DNA of 64,000 nucleotides from Pseudomonas oryzihabitans (lineage in GTDB: Bacteria > Pseudomonadota > Gammaproteobacteria > Pseudomonadales > Pseudomonadaceae), in contig NZ_CP013987.1 of NCBI RefSeq assembly GCF_001518815.1, positions 3,866,501 through 3,930,500 of the forward strand, read 5' to 3'. The translations under genes and the position numbers were made by a program. Positions 1-8,625 of this stretch are shown in pieces. Position 1 is the first letter of the stretch; each line of letters opens with the position of its first letter. The notes beneath the pieces are model-generated. The model was not told the DNA's origin. It did no database searches and saw only the letters and a program-made list of their open reading frames with translations.

Positions 1-709
1 CCGCTTCCGCCAGCTGGTCTGCCGGCTGGTACCCCGGAATCATCTGGCCATCGGCCAGAATAATCGCCGGGGTGCCCTGAATGCCCATGTTCTGACCCAG
101 CGCGAATTGCTGAGCGACCGGATTCTGGCAGCTTTCGGACTTGACCTCATGCCCGGTGAACATCTGGTTCAGCGCAGTAGGCTTGTCCTTGGCGCACCAT
201 ACCGCTTCCAGCTGCTTGGAGCCCGGCGAGCCCATGCCCTGCCGCGGGAAGGCCAGGTAACGCACCTCGATGCCGCGCTTGTTCAGCTCGGGCACCTCGG
301 CATGCAGCTTCTGGCAATAGGGGCAGGTGGTGTCGGTGAAGACGGTGATGTGCGCCTTGGTCTCGCCCTGGGCGGGATAGATGATCATCTGATTGCGATC
401 GAGGCCGTTGATCTGCCGCGCCACGGCGACGTTCTCGGCCTTCTCGGTCAGGTTGGAGGCCTTGCCGTCCTTGACCTGGTAGAGATAGCCCTGCATGACG
501 AACTGGCCGTCACCACTGGCATAGAGCACCCGACCGCCCTTGAGCTGGACCTGGTAGAGGCCTTCCAGCGGGCTCTTGGCGATGGACTCGATGGCGAGAT
601 TGGGTTGCAGCGCGGTCAGGCTCTGGCGAATGGCCTGCTCAGGTTCGGCCTGAGCCAGTTGCACGCCGAGCCCCAGGCAAGCGGCGAGCAACAGTTGGGA
701 AATACGCAT
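1..709 (-). CDS. dsbC: Thiol:disulfide interchange protein DsbC (3' end cut by window edge)
   Basis: Periplasmic disulfide isomerase/reductase that reshuffles wrong disulfides and is kept reduced by DsbD. 236 codons are visible from ATG at 709. The family is about 240 residues, so only the last few are lost beyond base 1. An N-terminal signal peptide ends at about residue 21 (AQA), followed by a DsbC-type dimerisation domain and a thioredoxin-like fold. The active site TCPYC has its cysteines at about residues 129 and 132; CxYC is typical of DsbC. Two more cysteines (in VWCAKD and SESCQN) match the structural disulfide of the family. It lies downstream of xerD on the same strand, but a 225-bp gap holding a palindromic element separates them. 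Confidence 0.93.
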   Translation of the reverse strand, partial: MRISQLLLAACLGLGVQLAQAEPEQAIRQSLTALQPNLAIESIAKSPLEGLYQVQLKGGRVLYASGDGQFVMQGYLYQVKDGKASNLTEKAENVAVARQINGLDRNQMIIYPAQGETKAHITVFTDTTCPYCQKLHAEVPELNKRGIEVRYLAFPRQGMGSPGSKQLEAVWCAKDKPTALNQMFTGHEVKSESCQNPVAQQFALGQNMGIQGTPAIILADGQMIPGYQPADQLAEA

Positions 710-784
710 GGTTGACTCCTGTTGAGACGCCGGCAAGCCTACCACAGACCTGCCGGCTACGGCGGTCCCGCCCCAGGGCGGGGC

Positions 785-926
785 TTCAGAAGTATCTACG
801 CAATTTTGGCGGCGCTTTTGATCCCTGAGCGGCGTTGCCGCTTCTTGCCATAGCCCTGCTATGACTCGTCCCGGCGCCTGGCTCAGAAACCAAAATCACT
901 CGCCAATTCTTGCGCGAACTTCTGAA
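785..926. repeat. Long near-palindromic intergenic element A
   Basis: The ends TTCAGAAGT (785-793) and ACTTCTGAA (918-926) are exact inverted repeats. The similarity continues inward through AATTTTGG / CCAAAAT and CTGAGC / GCTCAG blocks to a central stem CATAGC/GCTATG (849-863), so about 140 bp can fold as one long imperfect hairpin. It lies just past the xerD stop. It is built like elements B (32631-32772) and C (11941-12141) and shares the string GCGGCGTT with B. This looks like a miniature dispersed palindromic element; the function is unknown and a role in terminating xerD transcripts is only possible. Confidence 0.7.
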
Positions 927-934
927 ACACCGCT

Positions 935-1825
935 CTAGCCGCGCGGATGGTGCTGGGCGTGCAGTTGCTGCAGCCGCACCCGGGCGACATGGGTATAGAT
1001 CTGGGTGGTGGACAGACTGGTATGGCCGAGCAGCATCTGCACCGTGCGCAGGTCGGCGCCGTGGTTGAGCAGGTGGGTGGCGAAGGCGTGCCTGAGGGTA
1101 TGCGGCGACAGCGAGGTGCGGATGCCGGCCACCTGGGCATGCAGCTTGATGCGGTGCCAGAAGGTCTGCCGGGTCATGGGCGTACCTCTCTGGCTGGGGA
1201 AGAGGATGTCACCGGGCTGGCCACCCAGCAGTAGTGGTCGCGCGGTCTTGAGATAGTCCTCCAACCAGGCGATGGCCTCTTCGCCCAGGGGAATCAGCCG
1301 TTCCTTGCTGCCCTTGCCGAACACCCGCAGTGAGCCCTCGCGCAGGTTGATCTCGTCCAGGGTCAGGCTGATCAGCTCGGTCACCCGCAGTCCGGTGGCA
1401 TAGAGCACCTCGAGCATGGTGCGATCACGCAGGCCCAGGGTGTCCTCGGTATCCGGCGCGGCCAGCAGGGCTTCCACGTCCGCCTCGGACAGGCTCTTGG
1501 GCAGCGGCGCGCCCAGCTGCGGCATGCTCACCAGCAGCGTCGGATCCTCGGCAACCCGCCCTTCGCGCACGGCATACTTGTAGAAGCTGCGCAGGCCGGA
1601 GAGGAAACGTGCAGTGGAGCGCGCCTGGTAGCCCTCGCTCAGCCGCCAGCCGAGGTGATCGAGCACGGCGTCACGCCCCAGATTCTCCAGGGTCAGCCCC
1701 CTGCCCTCCAGCCAGCGGGCGAAGGCCAGCAGATCGGTGCGGTAGGCACTGCGGGTATGGGGCGACAGCCCCTTCTCCAGCCACAGGGCGTCGAGGAACT
1801 CCTCGATCAGCCGCTCGGCGCTCAC
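935..1825 (-). CDS. xerD: Site-specific tyrosine recombinase XerD
   Basis: Cytoplasmic recombinase that works with XerC at dif to resolve chromosome dimers, activated by FtsK. At 296 residues it has the usual length. It has an N-terminal SAM-like core-binding domain (about 1-90) and a C-terminal catalytic domain. The catalytic set is visible: R147 (ATGLRVTEL), a lysine in GKGSKE (171/174), H242 and R245 (HTLRHAF), H268 (LLGHTS) and nucleophile Y277 (TQIYTHV). The start overlaps the thioesterase stop by 4 bases (ATGA), so the two are translationally coupled. XerD rather than XerC is inferred from overall sequence and from dsbC downstream, the usual Pseudomonas neighbourhood. Confidence 0.95.
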   Translation of the reverse strand: MSAERLIEEFLDALWLEKGLSPHTRSAYRTDLLAFARWLEGRGLTLENLGRDAVLDHLGWRLSEGYQARSTARFLSGLRSFYKYAVREGRVAEDPTLLVSMPQLGAPLPKSLSEADVEALLAAPDTEDTLGLRDRTMLEVLYATGLRVTELISLTLDEINLREGSLRVFGKGSKERLIPLGEEAIAWLEDYLKTARPLLLGGQPGDILFPSQRGTPMTRQTFWHRIKLHAQVAGIRTSLSPHTLRHAFATHLLNHGADLRTVQMLLGHTSLSTTQIYTHVARVRLQQLHAQHHPRG

Positions 1826-2235
1826 GCGGCGAATCCGGGCAGCACCGGCGTCGGCTTGCCCTCGTCGTCGACCGCGACAAAGCTGAAAGCACCGTTGATG
1901 GCGCGCTCGCGCCCTTCCGCCAACATGCCCTCGACGAAGACCTCGACCTGCACCTTGATGCTGGTATTACCGACCTTCACCACCCGCCCGATCAGTTCGA
2001 CGATGGAGCCGGCGGGAATCGGATGATTGAAGTCGATGCGATCGGTGGAGACCGTCACCAGCGGCTTGCGGCAGAAGCGCGTCGCGGTGATGAAGGACAC
2101 CTCATCCATCCAGGCCAGGGCAGTGCCGCCGAACAGGGTGTGGTGATGATTGGTGGTGGGCGGGAAAACCGCCTTGGCCACCCGGGTTTCCGACAGCGCG
2201 GTGCGCCGCTGGATTTCCGCTTCGCGGGTCGTCAT
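1822..2235 (-). CDS. Hotdog-fold acyl-CoA thioesterase (YciA/BFIT-like)
   Basis: Probable cytoplasmic thioesterase that hydrolyses acyl-CoA to free acid and CoA. It is a 137-residue single hotdog domain. The segment TLFGGTALAWMDE (about 33-45), with conserved GG and an acidic residue on the long helix, followed by DRIDFNHPI and a tail of beta strands, is typical of the YciA/cytosolic acyl-CoA hydrolase group. The chain length of the substrate cannot be told from sequence. It lies between rplS (terminator at 2260-2285) and xerD and overlaps xerD by 4 bases, so it probably heads a short two-gene unit. Confidence 0.85.
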   Translation of the reverse strand: MTTREAEIQRRTALSETRVAKAVFPPTTNHHHTLFGGTALAWMDEVSFITATRFCRKPLVTVSTDRIDFNHPIPAGSIVELIGRVVKVGNTSIKVQVEVFVEGMLAEGRERAINGAFSFVAVDDEGKPTPVLPGFAA

Positions 2236-2259
2236 GTCTTACCTCGAACCTCAGAAACG

Positions 2260-2285
2260 AAAAAAGCAGCCGAAGCTGCTTTTTT
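2260..2285. terminator. Intrinsic terminator after rplS
   Basis: Perfect stem GCAGC-cgaa-GCTGC flanked by six A and six T, so it reads as a rho-independent terminator on either strand. It lies just past the rplS stop and ends the rpsP-rimM-trmD-rplS operon. Confidence 0.9.
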
Positions 2286-2300
2286 CTGGTCACGCCGCGA

Positions 2301-2651
2301 TCAGGAAAGCTTTTCCTTGATGCGGGCAGCCTTGCCGGACAGTTCGCGCAGGTAGTACAGCTTGGCCTTGCGCACGTCACCGCGACGCTTGACGCTCAGG
2401 CTGTCGACCAGCGGGCTGTAGGTCTGGAAGGTACGCTCGACGCCAACGCCGTTGGAGATCTTGCGCACGGTGAAGGCGCTGTTCAGGCCGCGGTTACGCT
2501 TGCCGATCACCACGCCTTCGAAGGCCTGCAGACGCTGACGGTCGCCTTCCTTCACCTTAACCTGGACGATCACGGTGTCGCCGGGGGCGAACGCCGGGAT
2601 TTCCTTGTTCATCTGCTCAGCTTCGATCTGGGCAATGATTTTGTTGGTCAT
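2301..2651 (-). CDS. rplS: 50S ribosomal protein L19
   Basis: Large-subunit protein at the 30S-50S interface. 116 residues, the normal length. The signatures [21 protein letters not shown] and [13 protein letters not shown] are those of L19. It is the last gene of the rpsP-rimM-trmD-rplS operon, 42 bases after trmD, and is followed by a strong terminator. Confidence 0.98.
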   Translation of the reverse strand: MTNKIIAQIEAEQMNKEIPAFAPGDTVIVQVKVKEGDRQRLQAFEGVVIGKRNRGLNSAFTVRKISNGVGVERTFQTYSPLVDSLSVKRRGDVRKAKLYYLRELSGKAARIKEKLS

Positions 2652-2693
2652 GTCACTCTGCTCCTAAGACAGGCCGCGGCCCGCCATCGATAC

Positions 2694-3431
2694 CTAACTA
2701 TCGTTCCGCTGACGAAGGTATTCCGCCAACAGGTTCTGCTCTTCTCCAGAAAGCGAGCGGCCATCCAGAAGATCGGCGCGTCGCTCCGCAGTGCGTCCCA
2801 GGGACTGCTGCAGGCGCCAGCGCCGGATATGCTCGTGGTTACCACTGAGCAACACGTCGGGTACGCGACGGCCCTCGTACACCTCGGGTCGGGTGTAGTG
2901 CGGGCAATCGAGCAGGCCGTCGGTAAACGAGTCCTGCTCGGCGGAATCCACATGCCCCAAGGCTCCGGGCAGCAGTCGCGTAACCCCATCGATCAGTACC
3001 ATGGCCGGCAATTCACCGCCGGACAGCACATAGTCGCCAATCGACCATTCTTCATCCACGTGCGTCTCGATGAAACGCTCGTCGATGCCTTCGTAACGCC
3101 CGGCGATGAGGATCAGATGCTCCTCCTGCGCCAGTTCCCGTACCGCCGCCTGGTCGAGCTTGCGACCCTGGGGGGACAGGTAGATCACCTTCGCCGCCGA
3201 ATCACCCTTGGCATCGGCCAGGGCGCGCTCCAGCGGCTGGATCTTCATGACCATCCCGGGACCGCCGCCAAAGGGCCGGTCGTCCACGGTCTGGTGGCGA
3301 TCCTCGGTATAGCTGCGCGGGTTGTAGCAGGTCAGTTCCAGGAGCCCCTGCTTCATCGCGCGACCGCTCACGCCATAGGCGCTCACGGCCTCGAACATCT
3401 CGGGAAAGAGGCTGATGACATCGATACGCAT
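2694..3431 (-). CDS. trmD: tRNA (guanine-N1-)-methyltransferase TrmD
   Basis: Makes m1G37 in tRNAs that read codons beginning with C (Leu, Pro, Arg), using S-adenosylmethionine, and so protects the reading frame. 245 residues. It starts [13 protein letters not shown], and the SPOUT deep trefoil knot shows in [11 protein letters not shown] and in [15 protein letters not shown], the SAM-binding loop. The tail includes NHEHIRRWR. It begins 3 bases after the rimM stop, in the rpsP operon. Confidence 0.98.
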   Translation of the reverse strand: MRIDVISLFPEMFEAVSAYGVSGRAMKQGLLELTCYNPRSYTEDRHQTVDDRPFGGGPGMVMKIQPLERALADAKGDSAAKVIYLSPQGRKLDQAAVRELAQEEHLILIAGRYEGIDERFIETHVDEEWSIGDYVLSGGELPAMVLIDGVTRLLPGALGHVDSAEQDSFTDGLLDCPHYTRPEVYEGRRVPDVLLSGNHEHIRRWRLQQSLGRTAERRADLLDGRSLSGEEQNLLAEYLRQRNDS

Positions 3432-3434
3432 GGA

Positions 3435-3971
3435 TTAGAAATCCGCGTCCCAGTCGACCTGCATCTCGCCCTTGGCCAGATCCACCGCCAGCACGTACTG
3501 GTCAGGCAGATAGGGCAGTAGACGCTCACGATCGTCGAGGCTGCCAGCACTGGGCTTGACCACCATGACGTCGTTGGCCCCGGTCTCCAGCAGATGATCC
3601 ACCACACCCAGCCACTGGCCTTCGCGATTGATCACCTTGAGACCTTCCAACTGATGCCAGTAATAGTCGCCGGCGCCCAGCTGGGGCAATTCACTACGCG
3701 GCACGCAGATCTCGAAACCGGCCATGAGACGGGCCTCTTCGCGATCATCCAGGCCCTGCAGACGTACCGTCAGAACCTTGCCGTGCAGCCGACCGCCGAG
3801 CACCTTGACCTGCCGGATCTCGCCTTCGCGCCGCAGCGTCCAGGTCCGATAGTCCAGCAGATTGTCGAGCGGATCGGTAAAGGAGTAGATCTTGAGCTCA
3901 CCGCGTACGCCGAAGACCGAAACTATCTTGCCCAGGACCACCAGGTCGGGGGCGGGGGTCGGCGTACTCAT
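3435..3971 (-). CDS. rimM: Ribosome maturation factor RimM
   Basis: Binds S19 and helps fold the 3' domain of 16S rRNA during 30S assembly. 178 residues. The N-terminal RimM beta-barrel begins VVLGKIVSVFGVRGELKIYSFTD-like, and the C-terminal PRC-barrel contains YYWHQLEGLKV and VMVVKPS. It sits 5 bases after rpsP and 3 bases before trmD, so it is co-transcribed with both. Confidence 0.97.
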   Translation of the reverse strand: MSTPTPAPDLVVLGKIVSVFGVRGELKIYSFTDPLDNLLDYRTWTLRREGEIRQVKVLGGRLHGKVLTVRLQGLDDREEARLMAGFEICVPRSELPQLGAGDYYWHQLEGLKVINREGQWLGVVDHLLETGANDVMVVKPSAGSLDDRERLLPYLPDQYVLAVDLAKGEMQVDWDADF

Positions 3972-3976
3972 GGTCT

Positions 3977-4225
3977 TCAGGCGGTAGCCTGAGCGCTCTT
4001 GAGCAGCTGAGCAACGCGCTCGGACGGCTGGGCGCCCTGCGACAGCCAGTAGCTGGCACGCTCTTGATCCACCGACAGACGGATTTCGGCGCCGCTGGCG
4101 ATCGGGTTGAAGAAACCGATGCGCTCAACGAAGCGACCATCACGCGCATTGCGGCTGTTGGTCACGGTCAGGTGGTAGAAGGGGCGCTTCTTGGAGCCGC
4201 CACGGGCTAGACGGATGGTTACCAT
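3977..4225 (-). CDS. rpsP: 30S ribosomal protein S16
   Basis: Small-subunit assembly protein. The reading frame is open well upstream, but the ATG at 4225 gives 82 residues beginning [17 protein letters not shown], the classic S16 start. The upstream extension has no S16 character, so the short form was chosen. It is the first gene of the rpsP-rimM-trmD-rplS operon, with a consensus-like sigma-70 promoter at 4296-4324. Confidence 0.98.
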   Translation of the reverse strand: MVTIRLARGGSKKRPFYHLTVTNSRNARDGRFVERIGFFNPIASGAEIRLSVDQERASYWLSQGAQPSERVAQLLKSAQATA

Positions 4226-4295
4226 TGAACTTCGTTCCTGTAGTCGGTGCTTGAAACAGTGGGCACGCTGGGCCACATGGCCCGAAAGGCCGCAT

Positions 4296-4324
4296 ATTCT
4301 AAGGGCTGCCACCCTTTTTGCCAA
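4296..4324 (-). promoter_or_regulatory. Sigma-70 promoter of the rpsP operon
   Basis: On the minus strand, TTGGCA (-35, 4319-4324) is separated by exactly 17 bases from TAGAAT (-10, 4296-4301), about 70 bases before the rpsP ATG. Spacing and hexamers are close to consensus. Activity is inferred. Confidence 0.75.
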
Positions 4325-4474
4325 TGGCTTTTGACGGCACTTCCGGCATCGGGGCGGACTGAAGGCTCGGACAACGGCGCCGAGCCACTCGCGAAGGCGC
4401 ATCAATACTGGTGCCACTGCCCTTCGCAGAGTTCTTTCCAGGGCCGACCGTCTGGCGACGGGCGGCACCGGGGA

Positions 4475-5854
4475 TCACATCTTGGGCATGCCACCGCCGG
4501 GCAACATGCTGCCCATGCCGCGCATCATCTTGGCCATGCCGCCCTTGGCGGTGACCTTTTTCATCATCTTCTGCATCTGCTTGTGCTGCTTGATGAGACG
4601 ACCGACGTCCTGCACCTGGGTACCCGAACCCAGCGCGATGCGTTTCTTGCGCGAGCCGCTGATCATCTCCGGATCACGGCGCTCGGCCGGGGTCATGGAG
4701 TCGATGATGGCTTCCATCTGTTTGAAGTGCTTTTCCGCCGCGCCCTGGGCATTGCCCATCTGCTGGATGTTCATGCCACCCATCATGGTCGGCAGCTTGT
4801 CCATCAGCGAACCCAGGCCGCCCATGTTTTTCATCTGGCGCAGCTGGTCGCGGAAATCCTCGAGATCGAAGCCCTTGCCCTTCTTGAGCTTCTTGGCCAG
4901 CTTGTCGGCCTTTTCCCGATCCAGGGTCTGCTCGGCCTGCTCGATCAGCGAGAGGACGTCACCCATGCCAAGGATGCGCGAGGCGACACGGTCAGGGTGG
5001 AAAGGATCGAGGGCTTCGCTCTTCTCGCCCATGCCGATGAACTTGATCGGCTTGCCGGTGATGTGGCGAACCGACAGGGCGGCACCACCACGGGCGTCAC
5101 CGTCGACCTTGGTCAGGATCACGCCGGTGAGCGGCAGGGCGTCGTTGAAGGCCTTGGCGGTGTTGGCGGCGTCCTGGCCGGTCATGGCATCGACCACGAA
5201 CAGGGTCTCGGCCGGCTTGGTGGCGGCGTGGACCTGCTGGATCTCCGCCATCATCTCGCTATCGATGTGCAGACGACCGGCGGTATCGACGATGACCACG
5301 TCGATGAACTTCAGCTTGGCTTCGCGGATGGCGGCCTGGGCAATATCCACCGGCTTCTGGCTGATGTCGGAGGGGAAGAAGGTGACCCCTACCTCCCCGG
5401 CCAGGGTTTCCAGCTGCTTGATCGCGGCCGGACGATAGACGTCGGCGGAAACGACCATGACGGTCTTCTTCTTGCGCTCCTTGAGGAAGCGCGCCAGCTT
5501 GCCCGCGGTGGTGGTCTTGCCCGCCCCCTGCAGACCAGCCATGAGGATGACTGCCGGTGGCGCCACGTTGAGCGCCAGGTCTTCGTTGGCCGCGCCCATG
5601 ATGGCTTCCAGCTCAGCACGAACGATCTTCACGAAGGCCTGGCCCGGGGTCAGGCTCTTGGATACCTCGGTACCGACCGCCCGCTCCTTGACCCGGTTGA
5701 CGAACTCCTTGACCACCGGCAAGGCGACGTCCGCCTCGAGCAGCGCCATGCGCACCTCGCGCAGGGTGTCCTTGATGTTGTCTTCGGTGAGCTTGGCCTT
5801 GCCGGTAATGTGGCGCAGGCTTTGGGACAGGCGGTCTGTGAGATTCTCGAACAT
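4475..5854 (-). CDS. ffh: Signal recognition particle protein Ffh
   Basis: GTPase subunit of the SRP. It binds 4.5S RNA and nascent signal sequences and delivers ribosomes to FtsY. 459 residues: N domain (1-90), G domain with P-loop GLQGAGKTTT (about 107-116), DTAGR and TKVDGDARGG, and a methionine-rich M domain from about 300 ending in a run of M/G residues (MRGMGSMLPGGGMPKM). It lies upstream of the rpsP operon on the same strand, with a 249-bp gap containing that operon's promoter. Confidence 0.98.
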   Translation of the reverse strand: MFENLTDRLSQSLRHITGKAKLTEDNIKDTLREVRMALLEADVALPVVKEFVNRVKERAVGTEVSKSLTPGQAFVKIVRAELEAIMGAANEDLALNVAPPAVILMAGLQGAGKTTTAGKLARFLKERKKKTVMVVSADVYRPAAIKQLETLAGEVGVTFFPSDISQKPVDIAQAAIREAKLKFIDVVIVDTAGRLHIDSEMMAEIQQVHAATKPAETLFVVDAMTGQDAANTAKAFNDALPLTGVILTKVDGDARGGAALSVRHITGKPIKFIGMGEKSEALDPFHPDRVASRILGMGDVLSLIEQAEQTLDREKADKLAKKLKKGKGFDLEDFRDQLRQMKNMGGLGSLMDKLPTMMGGMNIQQMGNAQGAAEKHFKQMEAIIDSMTPAERRDPEMISGSRKKRIALGSGTQVQDVGRLIKQHKQMQKMMKKVTAKGGMAKMMRGMGSMLPGGGMPKM

Positions 5855-5993
5855 GCGGACATCCAGGGCAGAAACGGCGGCTGACCGACAAGTATAACGA
5901 AAGAGCGCCGCACCAGGGATAGCCGCTGGGGCCTGTACCGCGTGAATCCGTCAGCAGTGCCCGCGTCGGAGAGAAGCCGAGGAAAGGAAGACA

Positions 5994-6017
5994 GGCACCG
6001 GCGCCAAGGCCGGTACC
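5994..6017 (-). terminator. Possible terminator of the 28-residue ORF
   Basis: Read on the minus strand, GGTACCGGC and GCCGGTGCC form a 9-bp stem (one G-T wobble) with a 6-base loop, followed by a pyrimidine-rich tract (TGTCTTCCTTTCC). It lies 12 bases past the small ORF stop. No pure T-run, so moderate support. Confidence 0.45.
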
Positions 6018-6029
6018 CGAGGGATGGGG

Positions 6030-6116
6030 TCAGAAAATCAGCGAGAAGATGCCGATGACCACCACCAGGCCGATCAGGAAAATGATGCCCATGGTACCGC
6101 CGAGAAATTTAAGCAT
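6030..6116 (-). CDS. 28-residue hydrophobic membrane miniprotein
   Basis: Small ORF of 28 codons: MLKFLGG, then a single hydrophobic segment from about residue 8 to the end (MGIIFLIGLVVVIGIFSLIF). It has an AGAGG-like ribosome site about 8 bases before the ATG and a hairpin after the stop. The composition is that of a one-pass inner-membrane miniprotein rather than chance coding, since random GC-rich frames here give R/P/A-rich peptides. Function unknown. It lies between ffh and divergent ypjD. Conservation in other Pseudomonas would settle whether it is a gene. Confidence 0.6.
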   Translation of the reverse strand: MLKFLGGTMGIIFLIGLVVVIGIFSLIF

Positions 6117-6273
6117 GGTCGCGACCTCTTCAAGATATGTACCTCATGGGACCATCCATTGGCGGCCAGGGTTCGGCCGGGTTGCCCGGCAGGCGCCAGG
6201 GCGTGCCTCAGACTTTCTGTGCCGCCCTGTCTGTGCCACACTCGCCTGCTTTCCGCCCTGCTGAAACCGGACC

Positions 6274-7074
6274 ATGCACGCCCTGCTGCCCACCCTTTTG
6301 GCCGCCGCCCTCTATCTGCTCGCGACCCTCTACCAGGGCAGTTGCCTGCTGCGCAAGCAGCCGTCGAGCAAGCCCCTGGTCCTGGGCGCCGGCATCCTGG
6401 CCCTGCTGCCTCACGCCCTGGCTGTCTACCTGCAGCTGATCCTCGAACCGACCCTGAGCCTGGACTTCTTCGACGCCTCCAGCCTCATTTCGGCGACTGC
6501 CATCGCGCTGATGCTGATCGGCTGCCTACGCATGCCGCTGCAACCGCTGCTGGTGCTGATCTATCCCCTGGGTGCGGTGACCGCGCTGCTGGCCGAGTTC
6601 GTGCCGCCCGGCACGGTCACGCCGCTGGACGTATCGCCCAAGATCGTCGTGCACGTACTGCTGTCGATCATCGCCTATGGTCTCTTCACCCTGGCGGTGC
6701 TGCAGTCCTGCCTGGTGCTGTTGCAGAACCATCAACTCAAGAACAAGCACCCCTCGGGACTGATCCGCAGTTTTCCGCCGCTACAGACCATGGAAAGCCT
6801 GCTGTTCGGCTTTCTCTGGGCTGGCTGGGTGGTGCTGTCACTGGCGCTGATCTCCGGCTGGTTCTTTGTCGAGGATATGTTCGCCCAGCACCTGATCCAC
6901 AAGACGGTGCTCTCCTGCATCGCCTGGGTGGTGTTCGGCATCCTGCTGTGGGGCCGCCATCGCCTGGGCTGGCGCGGCCATACGGCGATCCGCTGGACGC
7001 TGCTGGGCTTCATCCTGCTGATGCTGGCCTACTTCGGTAGCAAGCTGGTGCGGGAATTCATCCTGCATCGTTGA
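6274..7074 (+). CDS. ypjD: YpjD-family inner membrane protein (CcsA/HemX cytochrome c assembly fold)
   Basis: Polytopic membrane protein of 266 residues with about eight hydrophobic segments, matching the cytochrome_C_asm (CcsA/CcmC/HemX) family in its short YpjD form. LSIIAYGLFTLAVLQ and HKTVLSCIAWVVFG carry the histidine and core helices of that family. E. coli YpjD and Pseudomonas homologues lie next to ffh, as here. The role in heme handling or cytochrome assembly is inferred from the family and not proven. It is divergent from ffh and the miniprotein. Confidence 0.85.
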   Translation: MHALLPTLLAAALYLLATLYQGSCLLRKQPSSKPLVLGAGILALLPHALAVYLQLILEPTLSLDFFDASSLISATAIALMLIGCLRMPLQPLLVLIYPLGAVTALLAEFVPPGTVTPLDVSPKIVVHVLLSIIAYGLFTLAVLQSCLVLLQNHQLKNKHPSGLIRSFPPLQTMESLLFGFLWAGWVVLSLALISGWFFVEDMFAQHLIHKTVLSCIAWVVFGILLWGRHRLGWRGHTAIRWTLLGFILLMLAYFGSKLVREFILHR

Positions 7075-7108
7075 CAGTCGTCATTCCGCTACCTGCATAA
7101 TCAGGCGA

Positions 7109-7152
7109 CCGAACCACGTTCGGCGCGACCCGGCCAACAGCCAGGTCGCGCC
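7109..7152. other. Two adjacent hairpins between ypjD and the MFS gene
   Basis: CCGAACcacGTTCGG (7109-7123) is followed directly by GGCGCGACCcGGC / GCCaGGTCGCGCC (7122-7152, one mismatch). There is no T-run, so this is either a rho-type or weak terminator for ypjD or a regulatory structure ahead of the transporter. Confidence 0.45.
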
Positions 7153-7262
7153 CGGCACGTCATAACAGGTCGTCACGCCCGTCCCCACCCTCGGACAGCC
7201 GCTGCCCCATCGGGCCGCTCCGGCAGACGCCTCCTACAAGAACGACTGCCCGGTAACCCTGC

Positions 7263-8567
7263 ATGTCCACGACCGCTGCCGCCTTCGACGCGCCCACCTC
7301 CGTGCCGCGCAACTCCCCCACCCGCGTGGCCACCGCCAGCTTCATCGGCACCGCCATCGAGTTCTACGATTTCTATGTCTATGCCACGGCCGCGGCTCTG
7401 GTGATCGGCCCGGTATTCTTTCCCCAGGGCGCGGGCATGGCCCAGACCCTCAGCGCCTTCATCACCTTTGGCATCGCCTTCCTGGCGCGCCCCCTGGGTT
7501 CGCTGCTGTTCGGCCACTTCGGCGACCGCATCGGCCGCAAGTCCACCCTGGTGGCCTCGCTGCTGCTGATGGGCATTTCCACCACCCTGATCGGCCTCCT
7601 GCCCGGCTACGCCAGCATCGGCGTCTGGGCGCCCATCCTGCTGTGTCTGCTGAGATTCGGCCAGGGCCTGGGACTGGGTGGCGAATGGGGCGGGGCGGCG
7701 CTGCTGGCCACCGAGAACGCCCCGCCCGGCAAGCGCGCCTGGTTCGGCATGTTCCCCCAGCTCGGCCCCTCCATCGGCTTCCTCATGGCCAACGGCCTGT
7801 TCCTGGCCCTGGCGCTGCTGCTGGACGACGAGCAGTTCCGCGCCTGGGGCTGGCGCATTCCCTTCCTGCTCAGCGCGCTGCTGGTGGTGGTCGGCCTCTA
7901 TGTGCGGCTGTCGCTGCACGAGACGCCGGTGTTCGCCGAGGCCATGGCCCGCCGCGAGAAACTGCGCCTGCCCATGGTCGAGACCTTCGGCAAGCATGGC
8001 AAGGCGGTGTTGCTGGGCGCCCTGAGCATGGTGGTGTGTTACGCCCTCTTCTACATCTCCACGGTGTTCTCGCTGAGCTACGGGGTGAAGAATCTCGGCT
8101 ACAGCCGGCAGGAATTCCTCGGCCTGCTGTGCATCGCGGTGCTGTTCATGGCCCTGGCCACGCCGCTGTCGGCCTGGCTGGCCGATCGCTTCGGGCGCAA
8201 GCCGGTGCTGGCGGTGAGCGCCATCGCCGCGCTGCTGTCCGGCTTTGCCATGGAGCCGCTGCTGACCCACGGCTCCAGCCAGGCGGTGGGCCTGTTCCTG
8301 GCGCTGGAGCTGTTCCTGATGGGCATGACCTTCGGCCCCATGGGCGCCCTGCTGCCGGAAATCTTCCCGACCCGGGTGCGCTATACCGGCGCCTCGGCCG
8401 CCTATAACCTGGGCGGCATCCTTGGCGCGTCGCTAGCGCCCTACGCCGCGCAGCAACTGGTGGAAGCGGGCGGCCTGAGCTGGGTGGGCGGCTACGTCTC
8501 GGCGGCGGCGGCCATCAGCCTGCTGGCGGTGCTCTGCATGCGCGAGACGCGCGACCAGTCGCTGTAG
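7263..8567 (+). CDS. MFS transporter, metabolite:H+ symporter (MHS) type
   Basis: Inner-membrane proton symporter of 434 residues with 12 predicted membrane segments. The N-terminus FIGTAIEFYDFYVYATAAAL is the hallmark of the MHS family (ShiA, KgtP, ProP). MFS motif A appears as GHFGDRIGRKS after TM2 and repeats as DRFGRKP after TM8, and QGLGLGGEWGGA marks TM4. The substrate is not readable; dicarboxylates, shikimate or compatible solutes are all known in the family. It stands alone, 188 bases after ypjD, with a strong bidirectional terminator behind it. Confidence 0.9.
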   Translation: MSTTAAAFDAPTSVPRNSPTRVATASFIGTAIEFYDFYVYATAAALVIGPVFFPQGAGMAQTLSAFITFGIAFLARPLGSLLFGHFGDRIGRKSTLVASLLLMGISTTLIGLLPGYASIGVWAPILLCLLRFGQGLGLGGEWGGAALLATENAPPGKRAWFGMFPQLGPSIGFLMANGLFLALALLLDDEQFRAWGWRIPFLLSALLVVVGLYVRLSLHETPVFAEAMARREKLRLPMVETFGKHGKAVLLGALSMVVCYALFYISTVFSLSYGVKNLGYSRQEFLGLLCIAVLFMALATPLSAWLADRFGRKPVLAVSAIAALLSGFAMEPLLTHGSSQAVGLFLALELFLMGMTFGPMGALLPEIFPTRVRYTGASAAYNLGGILGASLAPYAAQQLVEAGGLSWVGGYVSAAAAISLLAVLCMRETRDQSL

Positions 8568-8581
8568 ATTGTCTAGCCAAT

Positions 8582-8607
8582 AAAAAAGGCCCCGCGGGGC
8601 CCTTTTT
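8582..8607. terminator. Bidirectional terminator between MFS gene and purT
   Basis: GGCCCC-gc-GGGGCC stem with six A before and five T after, placed between two convergent genes. Confidence 0.9.
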
Positions 8608-8625
8608 CGTAACGCGCAGTCGGCG

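Noticed and set aside
4226..4468. N-terminal extension of rpsP
   Set aside because: Extension is R/P/A-rich, covers the predicted promoter, and S16 begins at the internal ATG.
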